Source of the DNA: Gottfriedia luciferensis
GTDB lineage: Bacteria; Bacillota; Bacilli; Bacillales; Bacillaceae_G
DNA length: 64,000 bases
Assembly: GCF_001712755.1 (NCBI RefSeq)
Contig: NZ_MDKC01000032.1
Span: 267,607-331,606, forward strand
Reading direction: 5' to 3'
In this document: positions 49,633-58,660 of the stretch, piece by piece
Numbering within the stretch: position 1 is the first letter of the stretch
Layout: the number at the start of each line of letters is the position of its first letter
The notes under the pieces: model-generated
The model's input: only the letters and a program-made list of their open reading frames with translations
Told to the model about the DNA's origin: nothing
Databases searched by the model: none
Translations under genes and position numbers: made by a program

Positions 49633-50979
49633 TTACACCTTCTTCCTTAATCTTGCAATAAAAAATCCATCCGTTCCAAAATAATGTGGTAGTAGCTGTA
49701 CATACCCTTTTTGAACTGATTTATTTTCATTTAATTTTTCCGGAACATGATCAATTAATGAATGATCTAATTCATAATCATGATGCTCATCTAAAAAAGC
49801 TTCGACCACATCAATATTTTCTTCATGTCCAACTGTACAAGTGCTATATACTAAAGTTCCACCTGGCTTAACTAACTTTGAAGCTTCGTCTAAAATAGAC
49901 TTCTGAACTCTTTGTAAATTCGTTACATCAGTAGCATTCTTTTTTAATAAAATATCTGGTTTACGACGAATAACCCCTAAACCAGAACATGGAGCATCTA
50001 CTAATACTTTGTCAAATAATCTTCCTTCAAACTCTTCAGGTGCTTTTCTTGCATCTAGAGCTTTCGTTTCTATATTATCTAACCCTAAACGATTAGCTTG
50101 TTCTTTTATTAACTTTACTTTATGCTTGTGTAAATCTAATGAAGTGACTGATCCAGTACCGCCTAACAACTCAGCAATATGTGTTGATTTCCCTCCAGGT
50201 GCTGCACATGTGTCTAATATATCTTCACCTTTTTCAACTCCAAGTGCTTGTGCAACTAACATCGAGCTTTCATCTTGAATTGAAAGGAAACCTTCTTTAA
50301 ATGCATTCGTATAAGCAACATTTCCTTTTTGGATTTCTATTGCAAATGGAGACAGTTTTCCTTCCTTAACCTGTACTCCTTCATCTTCTAGCATTTTTAG
50401 CACTTCTTCTCTTGTTGCTTTCATTGTATTGACCCTTGCAGTTTGAAACGGTGGAAGTATGTTCTCTTCACAAATTTTTCTAGTTTCTTCTTCGCCGAAT
50501 TCTTTTACCCATTGTTCAATTAACCATTTAGGATGATTTGTTTCAATTGAAAGCTTTTCAATTGGGTCCTTTATTTCATCGATTGATCGTAAACCATTTC
50601 TTTGAATATTTCTTAAAACCCCATTTACTAAAGAAGCAATTCCTTTATGCCCTCGCTTTTTAGCAATATTAACAGCCTCATTTAAAACGGCATGAGGAGG
50701 TATACGATCTAAAAAATGCAATTGATATAAAGAAAGTTTTATTAATATATAAACCCATTCTTCTAATTTCTTCTGATTTTTTATAAATGGTTCTAAATAA
50801 AAATCTAACAATTGATCTCTTTGAATAGTACCATAGATTATTTCTGTTAATAATCCCGAATCAGCAGAAGATAAATCATTCTTTTGAATATAGTTATTTA
50901 CTAACAAATTACTATACGATTGATTTTTATAAACTGAAAGAAGAGCCTCTAAGGCAATCTCTCGTACATTTTTACTCAT
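49633..50979 (-). CDS. rsmB: 16S rRNA (cytosine967-C5)-methyltransferase RsmB
   Basis: NusB-like RNA-binding domain at the N-terminus ([36 protein letters not shown]) fused to a SAM-dependent methyltransferase with [35 protein letters not shown] and [11 protein letters not shown]; the two cysteines in PCSG and STCTV are the catalytic pair. 448 residues. Starts 1 nt after fmt. Confidence 0.97.
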   Translation of the reverse strand: MSKNVREIALEALLSVYKNQSYSNLLVNNYIQKNDLSSADSGLLTEIIYGTIQRDQLLDFYLEPFIKNQKKLEEWVYILIKLSLYQLHFLDRIPPHAVLNEAVNIAKKRGHKGIASLVNGVLRNIQRNGLRSIDEIKDPIEKLSIETNHPKWLIEQWVKEFGEEETRKICEENILPPFQTARVNTMKATREEVLKMLEDEGVQVKEGKLSPFAIEIQKGNVAYTNAFKEGFLSIQDESSMLVAQALGVEKGEDILDTCAAPGGKSTHIAELLGGTGSVTSLDLHKHKVKLIKEQANRLGLDNIETKALDARKAPEEFEGRLFDKVLVDAPCSGLGVIRRKPDILLKKNATDVTNLQRVQKSILDEASKLVKPGGTLVYSTCTVGHEENIDVVEAFLDEHHDYELDHSLIDHVPEKLNENKSVQKGYVQLLPHYFGTDGFFIARLRKKV

Positions 50980-50980
50980 G

Positions 50981-51925
50981 TTATTCTCCTAACTTCATTC
51001 CACGTTCAATAAAAGAACCTGCACCATTTATATATTGCTTTGCTTCCATTCGCTTTTTACCAGCGGGCTGTAAATCAGTAATTTTGATAGCAGTATGATT
51101 ACCTGTTGCTACTAATATGCCATCGTTTAAAACATCAATTATTTCACCTGGTGTTAAATTTTGATTCGTATTTACTTTTTCACCCCACCAAACTTTTAAA
51201 ACTTCTCCGTTTAATGTAGTATAAGCTACTGGCCAAGGGTGTAAACCTCTTACGTGATTATAAATCTCTTCACCAGTTTTTGACCAATTTATTTGCTCTT
51301 CCTCACGCTTAATATTTTTCGCAAAGCTAACTTTACTTTCATCTTGCTTCACTGCATTCATTTCACCTTTTAATAATGGTGGGATTGTTTCTGAAAGTAA
51401 ATTCGCACCAGCAATACTTAATTTATCGTGAAGCGTTCCAACGTGATCTTTTTCTTCAATTGGAACAACGACTTTAGCTAACATATCACCAGCATCTAAT
51501 TTTTCAACCATATACATAATTGTTACACCAGTTTCACTCTTACCTTGAATGATCGAATAGTGAATTGGAGCTCCACCTCGTAATTCTGGTAATAATGAAG
51601 CATGTACATTTATACAACCAAATTTAGGAGCTTCAAGAATATCTGTAGGAAGAATTTGTCCAAAAGCTGCAGTTACAATTAAATCTGGCTTCAATGCCAA
51701 CACTTTTTCTGTTTCTTCTGGAAGTCTAATTTTTTCAGGTTGTAAAACTGGAATATTATGTTTTAAAGCCTCTACTTTAACAGGAGGTGGAGTTAATACT
51801 CTTTTTCGACCAACGGGGCGATCTGGTTGAGTTACTACACCGACTACATCATATCCTTCATCAATTAATCTTCTTAAAACAGGAACAGAAAAATCTGGCG
51901 TCCCCATAAAAACAATCTTTGTCAT
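50981..51925 (-). CDS. fmt: Methionyl-tRNA formyltransferase
   Basis: Formylates initiator Met-tRNA. N-terminal domain with [16 protein letters not shown] and the 10-formyl-THF/active-site block [20 protein letters not shown] (Asn-His-Asp catalytic set includes the D in EKLDAGDML); C-terminal OB-like domain with [14 protein letters not shown]. 314 residues. 8 nt after def. Confidence 0.97.
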   Translation of the reverse strand: MTKIVFMGTPDFSVPVLRRLIDEGYDVVGVVTQPDRPVGRKRVLTPPPVKVEALKHNIPVLQPEKIRLPEETEKVLALKPDLIVTAAFGQILPTDILEAPKFGCINVHASLLPELRGGAPIHYSIIQGKSETGVTIMYMVEKLDAGDMLAKVVVPIEEKDHVGTLHDKLSIAGANLLSETIPPLLKGEMNAVKQDESKVSFAKNIKREEEQINWSKTGEEIYNHVRGLHPWPVAYTTLNGEVLKVWWGEKVNTNQNLTPGEIIDVLNDGILVATGNHTAIKITDLQPAGKKRMEAKQYINGAGSFIERGMKLGE

Positions 51926-51933
51926 TATTTTGC

Positions 51934-52413
51934 CTACCCTTCTAATTCACTTTCTTCATAGTATTTCGAGACTTTAGAAGTGAATAAAACTCCATTTAAA
52001 TGATCAATTTCATGTAATAGTGCACGAGCTAAAAATCCACGAGCTTCTATAATAAAATATTTTCCACGTTTATTTTGAGCTTTGATTTTTGCATAGCTAG
52101 GTCTTGTTACATCACCATATAAGTTAGGGAAACTTAAACAACCTTCAACATCAGTTTGCTCGCCTTTTGTTTCCATTACAATTGGATTAATTAAATCAAT
52201 TCTTCCATTCTCATCTTCAACATCTACAACAGCTACTTGTTGCAGAATACCAACTTGTGGAGCTGCTAATCCAACACCATCTGCTGCTAGCATTGTCTCA
52301 TACATATTATTTAAAAGTTTTACTAAATTTTTATCAAATGTCGTCACTTTTTCACAAGGTGTTTCAAGAACTTCATTTGGAAATTCTACTATTTTTAATA
52401 AAGCCAATTTCAC
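51934..52413 (-). CDS. def: Peptide deformylase
   Basis: Removes the formyl group from nascent peptides. Three metal motifs: [21 protein letters not shown] (ligand Cys) and [13 protein letters not shown] (HEXXH). 159 residues, of the short Bacillus Def type; a second deformylase often exists elsewhere. Preceded by a repeat-filled gap that separates it from priA. Confidence 0.97.
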   Translation of the reverse strand: MKLALLKIVEFPNEVLETPCEKVTTFDKNLVKLLNNMYETMLAADGVGLAAPQVGILQQVAVVDVEDENGRIDLINPIVMETKGEQTDVEGCLSFPNLYGDVTRPSYAKIKAQNKRGKYFIIEARGFLARALLHEIDHLNGVLFTSKVSKYYEESELEG

Positions 52414-52696
52414 AACTCCTATCTTGATTGTACGTTAAATTTAATTTTTAAAACCACCTATGTCTTATGCTTGCCTTAGTCTGAGCAAATGCCTTCCACT
52501 TTTCGTTTTGTCTAGTTCCAGGCGTTAGCCCCTCGAGGTGTCAAGGCTGACCAGTCGCCTCCACTTTTCGTTCTGTCTAGCTCCAGGCGTTAGCCCCTCG
52601 AGGTCATAAGCCAAAGTCCAATAAAGGTTAAAAACCAACCTTTCTCAATCTTTGTCTTATGCTTGTCGGGGCTGAGCAAACGCCTTCCGCTTTTCG
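52414..52696 (-). repeat. Dispersed Bacillus-type intergenic repeat with a tandem partial copy
   Basis: The gap between priA and def is filled by a GC-richer element. A 48-bp unit with TCTAGYTCCAGGCGTTAGCC and CCCTCGAGGT occurs at 52492-52539 and 52557-52604 (period 65). A right arm with CTTATGCTTG and GCTGAGCAAACGCC lies at 52654-52696, with a degenerate copy at 52464-52507. Arms pair: CAGGCGTTAGCCCC against GGGGCTGAGCAAACGCC. Similar elements are common in Bacillus intergenic DNA. The element directly abuts the priA stop codon. Confidence 0.7.
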
Positions 52697-55096
52697 TTAC
52701 ATAAACATAGTAGGTTGAAAGTCGATTGTTAATTGTAGTTTGCCTTTGTCTGTTTCGTCTTGGTAGTATTGTTGGATACGGTTTAGGACGTCATAGAGTG
52801 CAGGTTCAGATTTGTATTTTATCACACATTGATAACGAAAATGGTCTTTTATTTTTGCGATAGGTGATGCTACTGGTCCGAGTACTATTGATCCTTCTGA
52901 TAAGTACTCTCTTAAATAGCCTGCAATTTGTTCGCTTACTTTGACTGTTTTTATCAAATCATTATGTGCTATTGATATTAAAACTAAATAATAAAAAGGT
53001 GGATAGCGAAATGAGCGTCTTATTTTCATTTCTTCTTCATAAAACGCTACATAGTCCTGTGTTTTAGCTAATTCAATACTATAATGCTCTGGTGAATAGG
53101 TTTGTATAACTACTTCACCTGGTTTTTCATGACGACCAGCTCTTCCACTTACTTGTGTCAATAAGCTAAATGTTCGCTCACTTGCTCTGAAATCGGGTAA
53201 ATGAAGTGAACTATCTGCTGCTAAAACACCAACCAATGTAACATTTGGAAAATCAAGTCCTTTTGCTATCATCTGTGTACCTAGTAATATATCAGCCTCA
53301 CCATTACCAAATTGCTTGAGCATTTTTTCGTGGGCACCTTTTCGACTAGTCGTATCATTATCCATTCTAATGACTCGTGCTTCTGGGTAGGTTTTTGTAA
53401 TAGCTTCCTCTACCTTTTGCGTTCCGGTTCCAAAAAATCGAATATGTTCACTCAGGCAAGAAGGGCATTGTTTTGGCATATAGGTATCATATCCGCAATA
53501 ATGACATTTTAGATGATGGTTATGTTTATGATAAGTTAAGGAAACCTCGCAATGGGGGCACTGAATTGTGTAACCACAATCCCTACACATTACAAACGAA
53601 GAATAGCCTCGACGGTTTAAAAATAAGATGATTTGTTCCTTCTTCTCTAATCGATCCAATATTTTTTCATGTAAAGCTGTAGAAAACATCGTACGATTAC
53701 CGATTCTTAACTGTTCTCTCATATCGACAATTTCCACTTCAGGTAATGGGCCTTGATTAACCCTTTTAGACATTGTATTTAGCTCATAAACACCTTTACC
53801 AGCTCTAGCAAAAGATTCTAATGTAGGAGTCGCACTTCCTAAAACGATCGGACAATGATGATATTCTCCTCTCCATATTGCAATATCTCTTGCATGATAT
53901 CTTGGATGTTCATCTTGTTTATAAGTTGTCTCATGTTCTTCATCTATTATAATCATGCCAATGTTTTCAAATGGTGCAAATATTGCTGAGCGGGCACCCA
54001 CTACTACTTTAACTTCTTTTCTCTGGATCTTTCTCCATTCATCATATTTCTCACCAATAGATAGACCGCTATGTAGAACTGCAACATCATTTCCAAATCT
54101 ACTTTTAAAACGGCCTACAATCTGTGGGGTAAGAGAAATTTCTGGTACTAATACGATCGCTTCTTTCCCAACAGACAGTACCTCTTGAATGGCTTGCAAA
54201 TAAACTTCTGTCTTTCCACTACCTGTTACTCCATGTAAAAGATGGATTTTATTCTTACTTTCATGAAATGAAGAAACGATTTGCTCAAATGCAATCTGTT
54301 GTTCCTCTATTAGTGGTAAAGGCTTAGAGCGTTCAATTTCCTTACCTTCATATGGATCACGATAAACTTCAACTGTTTTAATTGAAACTACCTCGTTTTT
54401 CTCCAATGTCTTTATAGGTGAATCAGTGATGCCAAGACATTCTTTTAACTCCTTCACACTTGTTTGACCATTCATACGTAAGTATTCAATAATATCTTTT
54501 TGTTGTGGAGATTTGATTACAGGTAATTCTTCGTCTAATACCTTTAGTAGCGAAACTACACGTTCTGTTTTTTTATTTGCTTTATTTTTTACTTCATATT
54601 CAATTTCAAGCAACCCGTCTTTAATTGCTCGTTGAACTAATGAAATTTTACTAACTAGACTTTCTATTTCAGTCCATTCTCTTCTTTTTACGATCGAAAA
54701 TAGATTTGCTAATTCTGGAGCTAATTGTTCTAAAGCTTCGTCAGATGTTACTTGAACATGTTTTTTATATACAGCTTTAATAGCTGTCGGAAGCATTGCT
54801 TGATATGCAGAAATGAAAAAACAAAGTGTTTTTTGAGATAGATAAGAACCTAAAAGAAGAAGTTCTTCTGTTAAAACTGGCATGACATCAAGAACTTCTT
54901 CGATTTCTTTAACCTTCTCTAAATTAGTTGTTTCTTTTATAGACAATACGAATCCTTGAACTTTCCTTGGACCAAATGGAACAATTACTCGCATTCCCGG
55001 TTGTATTGCATCCTGCCATCTAGTTGGTACTTTATAATCAAAAGGACGGTCTGTTTGTCTGACTGATACATCAACTAAAACTGATGCGTATGTCAT
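52697..55096 (-). CDS. priA: Primosomal protein N' (replication restart helicase PriA)
   Basis: Reloads the replisome at stalled forks. N-terminal 3'-DNA-binding domain with SVLVDVSVRQTDRPFDY, helicase Walker A LLHGVTGSGKTEVYLQA, DEEHE box, a zinc region with cysteines in CRDCGYTIQCPHC, CHYCGYDTY and CPSC, and QVSGRAGRHEKPGEV. 799 residues. Overlaps coaBC by 4 nt. Confidence 0.97.
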   Translation of the reverse strand: MTYASVLVDVSVRQTDRPFDYKVPTRWQDAIQPGMRVIVPFGPRKVQGFVLSIKETTNLEKVKEIEEVLDVMPVLTEELLLLGSYLSQKTLCFFISAYQAMLPTAIKAVYKKHVQVTSDEALEQLAPELANLFSIVKRREWTEIESLVSKISLVQRAIKDGLLEIEYEVKNKANKKTERVVSLLKVLDEELPVIKSPQQKDIIEYLRMNGQTSVKELKECLGITDSPIKTLEKNEVVSIKTVEVYRDPYEGKEIERSKPLPLIEEQQIAFEQIVSSFHESKNKIHLLHGVTGSGKTEVYLQAIQEVLSVGKEAIVLVPEISLTPQIVGRFKSRFGNDVAVLHSGLSIGEKYDEWRKIQRKEVKVVVGARSAIFAPFENIGMIIIDEEHETTYKQDEHPRYHARDIAIWRGEYHHCPIVLGSATPTLESFARAGKGVYELNTMSKRVNQGPLPEVEIVDMREQLRIGNRTMFSTALHEKILDRLEKKEQIILFLNRRGYSSFVMCRDCGYTIQCPHCEVSLTYHKHNHHLKCHYCGYDTYMPKQCPSCLSEHIRFFGTGTQKVEEAITKTYPEARVIRMDNDTTSRKGAHEKMLKQFGNGEADILLGTQMIAKGLDFPNVTLVGVLAADSSLHLPDFRASERTFSLLTQVSGRAGRHEKPGEVVIQTYSPEHYSIELAKTQDYVAFYEEEMKIRRSFRYPPFYYLVLISIAHNDLIKTVKVSEQIAGYLREYLSEGSIVLGPVASPIAKIKDHFRYQCVIKYKSEPALYDVLNRIQQYYQDETDKGKLQLTIDFQPTMFM

Positions 55097-56298
55097 CTTT
55101 CTACCTCATTTAATAAATGATGAACTTCAAGTAGTATTTCTTCTGCTACTTCTTTTTTACTCATTTTAGGAAGTGACTTAACTTCACCATTACGTTTAAA
55201 AATCGTTACAATATTTGTATCAGAACCAAAACCAGCCCCTGCTTTTGTTACATCATTAGCAACAATCATATCAGCATTTTTCTTTAAAAGTTTACTTTTT
55301 GCATACTCATCTATTTGATCTGTTTCTGCAGCAAACCCTACTAAAATTTGATGTGTTTTATGTTGGCCTAAAGTTAGAAGAATATCTTTCGTACGTTTAA
55401 AAGCAATTGAAAGATCACCATCAGCTTTTTTCACTTTTTGATCATAAGTAATTGAAGGTGTATAATCAGCAACTGCTGCTGTTTTTATTACAACATCTGC
55501 TTCATTATAATAAGACCAAATCGCTTCAAACATTTCCTCGGCTGACTCGGTTTGGATAAATTTACACCCATTAGGTGGTGTTAAATTAGTTGGTCCAGAA
55601 ACGAGTATTACCTCTGCTCCTAAAGAAACTGCAGCTTCTGCGATGCTATAACCCATCTTTCCTGTTGAATGATTTGAAACAAAACGAACCGGATCAATTT
55701 TTTCAACAGTTGGGCCAGCAGAAATAATAATTTTTTTATCTTTTAATAAACCGACATCTCTTTGGAAATGTTCATTTACGAATTGAACGATTTCTTCCGG
55801 CTCTGCTAATCTACCTTTTCCAACATAGCCACATGCTAAATATCCTTCATTTGGCTCAATAAAGCGATGACCAATCTCTTTCAATGTGTTCATATTCTTT
55901 TGAACAATCGGATGGTTATACATATTAACATTCATAGCTGGGGCGATCCAAACTGGTTTTGTTGCAGCAAGTAATGTTGCCTGAATCATTTCATCTCCAA
56001 GACCATTTGCTAATTTTCCAATTGTGTTAGCAGTTGCTGGAGCAACAATGATTAAATCAGGCCAATCACCTAAATCAATATGTGCAATTTTTGAACTATC
56101 TTTTTCATCAAAAGTATCTATATAAACATCATTTCTTGATAAAGCTTGAAACGTTAAAGGTGCCACAAATTTTGTAGCGGATAAGCTCATCATTACTTTA
56201 ACGTCATATCCTGCTTGTACTAGTTTACTTGTAAGTGCTGCTGCTTTATAGACTGCAATTCCACCTGAAACACATAGGAGAATCTTTTTTTGTTCCAC
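55093..56298 (-). CDS. coaBC: Bifunctional phosphopantothenoylcysteine decarboxylase/phosphopantothenate-cysteine ligase
   Basis: Two steps of CoA synthesis. N-terminal flavoprotein (CoaC) with CVSGGIAVYKAA, APATANTIGK, the substrate-clamp IAPAMNVNMY and the catalytic Cys in LACGYVGKGRLAEP; C-terminal CoaB with SAGPTVEKIDPVRFVSNHS. 401 residues. Begins 358 bp after rpoZ, then runs into priA. Confidence 0.97.
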   Translation of the reverse strand: MEQKKILLCVSGGIAVYKAAALTSKLVQAGYDVKVMMSLSATKFVAPLTFQALSRNDVYIDTFDEKDSSKIAHIDLGDWPDLIIVAPATANTIGKLANGLGDEMIQATLLAATKPVWIAPAMNVNMYNHPIVQKNMNTLKEIGHRFIEPNEGYLACGYVGKGRLAEPEEIVQFVNEHFQRDVGLLKDKKIIISAGPTVEKIDPVRFVSNHSTGKMGYSIAEAAVSLGAEVILVSGPTNLTPPNGCKFIQTESAEEMFEAIWSYYNEADVVIKTAAVADYTPSITYDQKVKKADGDLSIAFKRTKDILLTLGQHKTHQILVGFAAETDQIDEYAKSKLLKKNADMIVANDVTKAGAGFGSDTNIVTIFKRNGEVKSLPKMSKKEVAEEILLEVHHLLNEVER

Positions 56299-56656
56299 TC
56301 ACCTTCACCCTTTCAAATTTTATTCTTTCTATGTAATATGTCAAAAAATAGGTCTTTTGGACGTTCTATGTCTAAGATACCACAAATATGTTTGAAATAA
56401 ATGTTATAGGCTTTTCTAAAAAAAGCTCACCAAGTAGCTTATCGTCAAAGCATAAGCTTAGTTGTATTATCTTATTTTCTGAAGTCAGGGCTTTTAGTCG
56501 TTTAAGCTACTCGGCCATTTTATCACAAAAATAAGACTGCCCCCATTTCTAATCACCACGAAACTTTTAGGAGAGGTGTTAAACACCACGTTGTCCTTTT
56601 TAGTCATATGGAAAATTAGCAAATGTTTTGGGACAGCCTCATCACACAGTTAAATA
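56299..56656 (-). repeat. Gap between rpoZ and coaBC with a probable dispersed repeat
   Basis: No gene. From about 56543 to 56640 the ends GACTGCCCCCA and TGGGACAGCCTC are imperfect inverted repeats, and an inner GGTGTTtAACACC palindrome is present; such GGCTGTCCC-ended modules are common between Bacillus genes. Upstream (56430-56520) there are short inverted pieces around AAGCTTA. I cannot say if a coaBC promoter is here. Confidence 0.45.
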
Positions 56657-56869
56657 TTAATCTTCTTTAACTTCTTCAAGTTTTCTATAAGATAATAATC
56701 CAGCATTAATTTCTTCTAATGCTTTTCCTACAAATTTATCAGATACTGGTTTTTCAACACGAGTATCTTTATTTACTTGCATTTCGCGAGCACGCTTTGA
56801 AGCAACTGTTACTAGCGTATATTTTGAGTCTAATTTTGTTAATAAACGGTCAATCGAAGGATATAACAT
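56657..56869 (-). CDS. rpoZ: RNA polymerase omega subunit
   Basis: 70-residue subunit that helps assemble the beta' subunit. [20 protein letters not shown] and ASKRAREMQ are the conserved parts. 3 nt after gmk, the normal pairing; together with gmk the region links to (p)ppGpp control. Confidence 0.96.
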   Translation of the reverse strand: MLYPSIDRLLTKLDSKYTLVTVASKRAREMQVNKDTRVEKPVSDKFVGKALEEINAGLLSYRKLEEVKED

Positions 56870-56872
56870 AGT

Positions 56873-57490
<618 letters not shown>

Positions 57491-57643
57491 TTATGACCCT
57501 ACCCTTCTAATTCTAGACAGTTTTATTTATTAAAGGTCAATCTATTGTTACTTCTGCGTGTTAGAGTCAATTAATAAAAAATTAATTAGTCTTCTACTTC
57601 ACATTGTTACCGGACCTTTGCAACTATAAACAAATCTTTTACA

Positions 57644-58513
57644 TTATTCAATATTTTGAACTTGCTCTCTAATTTTTTCAAGATTATTTTTAATTTCAAC
57701 AACTTGTTTAGAAATATCTAATGAGTTTGCTTTCGAACCAATCGTATTCACTTCTCGATTCATTTCTTGTACGATGAAATCTAATTTTCGTCCAATTGAT
57801 TCTTTTATTTGTAAAGTTTCATTAAACAATTCTAAATGACTAGTTAGTCGAACTAATTCTTCAGATATGTCACATCGATCCGCAAAGAGCATAAGTTCTG
57901 TTAATAATCTTTGCTCATCAACCGCTGTTAATTCAACTTCCGCTAATTTAGTTTGCAGTTTTTCACGATATGATTTCAAAACAAGAGGAGAATGAACAGT
58001 AATCTGTTTTTTACATTCTTCAATTGCTGTTAATCTTTCTATTAAATCTTTTTTAAGTTGTCCACCTTCTTTGCACTTAACATCAAAAAATTGCTGACAT
58101 GCATTTTCAGTAGTCGTTAACAATAATTCTTCAAAATTATCATTGATTTGTTCTACTTCACTTACTGTAGTAACTTCAGGTAGCTTTAATAAATCGATTG
58201 GATTGTAAAAAGATTTATTTTGCTCTTCACCTGAAAGATGTTCTATCGCTTTTTTATATTGTTGAATTAAGCCTTCATCTATTTGTAATGTACGTTGTAA
58301 TAAGCCCTCAATTGTAACAAAAACCTCAACTCGACCTCGACTAGTATACTCAGCTACAATTTTCTTAATTGCATCTTCATATGCTAATAATTGCCTCGGC
58401 ATTCGAACGATTGTCTCTAAGTATCGATGATTCACTGCTTTCATTTCAATATGTATTTTGTACTGTTCATTTGACAAAATGGCTTTACCATACCCTGTCA
58501 TACTTACGACCAT
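57644..58513 (-). CDS. yloC: YicC/YloC family endoribonuclease
   Basis: Member of the YicC family, now known to act as an endoribonuclease in E. coli; the Bacillus role is not established. N-terminal MVVSMTGYGKAIL and MKAVNHRYLET, C-terminal GRKLDFIVQEMNREVNTIGS and KNNLEKIREQVQNIE. 289 residues. Between yloB and gmk, as in B. subtilis but without remA after it. Confidence 0.93.
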   Translation of the reverse strand: MVVSMTGYGKAILSNEQYKIHIEMKAVNHRYLETIVRMPRQLLAYEDAIKKIVAEYTSRGRVEVFVTIEGLLQRTLQIDEGLIQQYKKAIEHLSGEEQNKSFYNPIDLLKLPEVTTVSEVEQINDNFEELLLTTTENACQQFFDVKCKEGGQLKKDLIERLTAIEECKKQITVHSPLVLKSYREKLQTKLAEVELTAVDEQRLLTELMLFADRCDISEELVRLTSHLELFNETLQIKESIGRKLDFIVQEMNREVNTIGSKANSLDISKQVVEIKNNLEKIREQVQNIE

Positions 58514-58583
58514 TGTTCCACTTCCAATACACTAATTTTCTCTCTAATTTATTTCCCAAATTTCATTCAATATGTAAAAGAGA

Positions 58584-58614
58584 AAAGGTAATAGAGCATA
58601 CCTCTACTACCTTA
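58584..58614 (-). terminator. Terminator of yloB
   Basis: Minus strand AAGGTAGTAGAG pairs with CTCTATTACCTT (one mismatch) across GTATG and is followed by TTCTCTTTT; 46 nt after the yloB stop. Confidence 0.8.
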
Positions 58615-58660
58615 AGGAATTATAACATATTTTAAATTGGTTATCCATTTTGTTCGTAAA

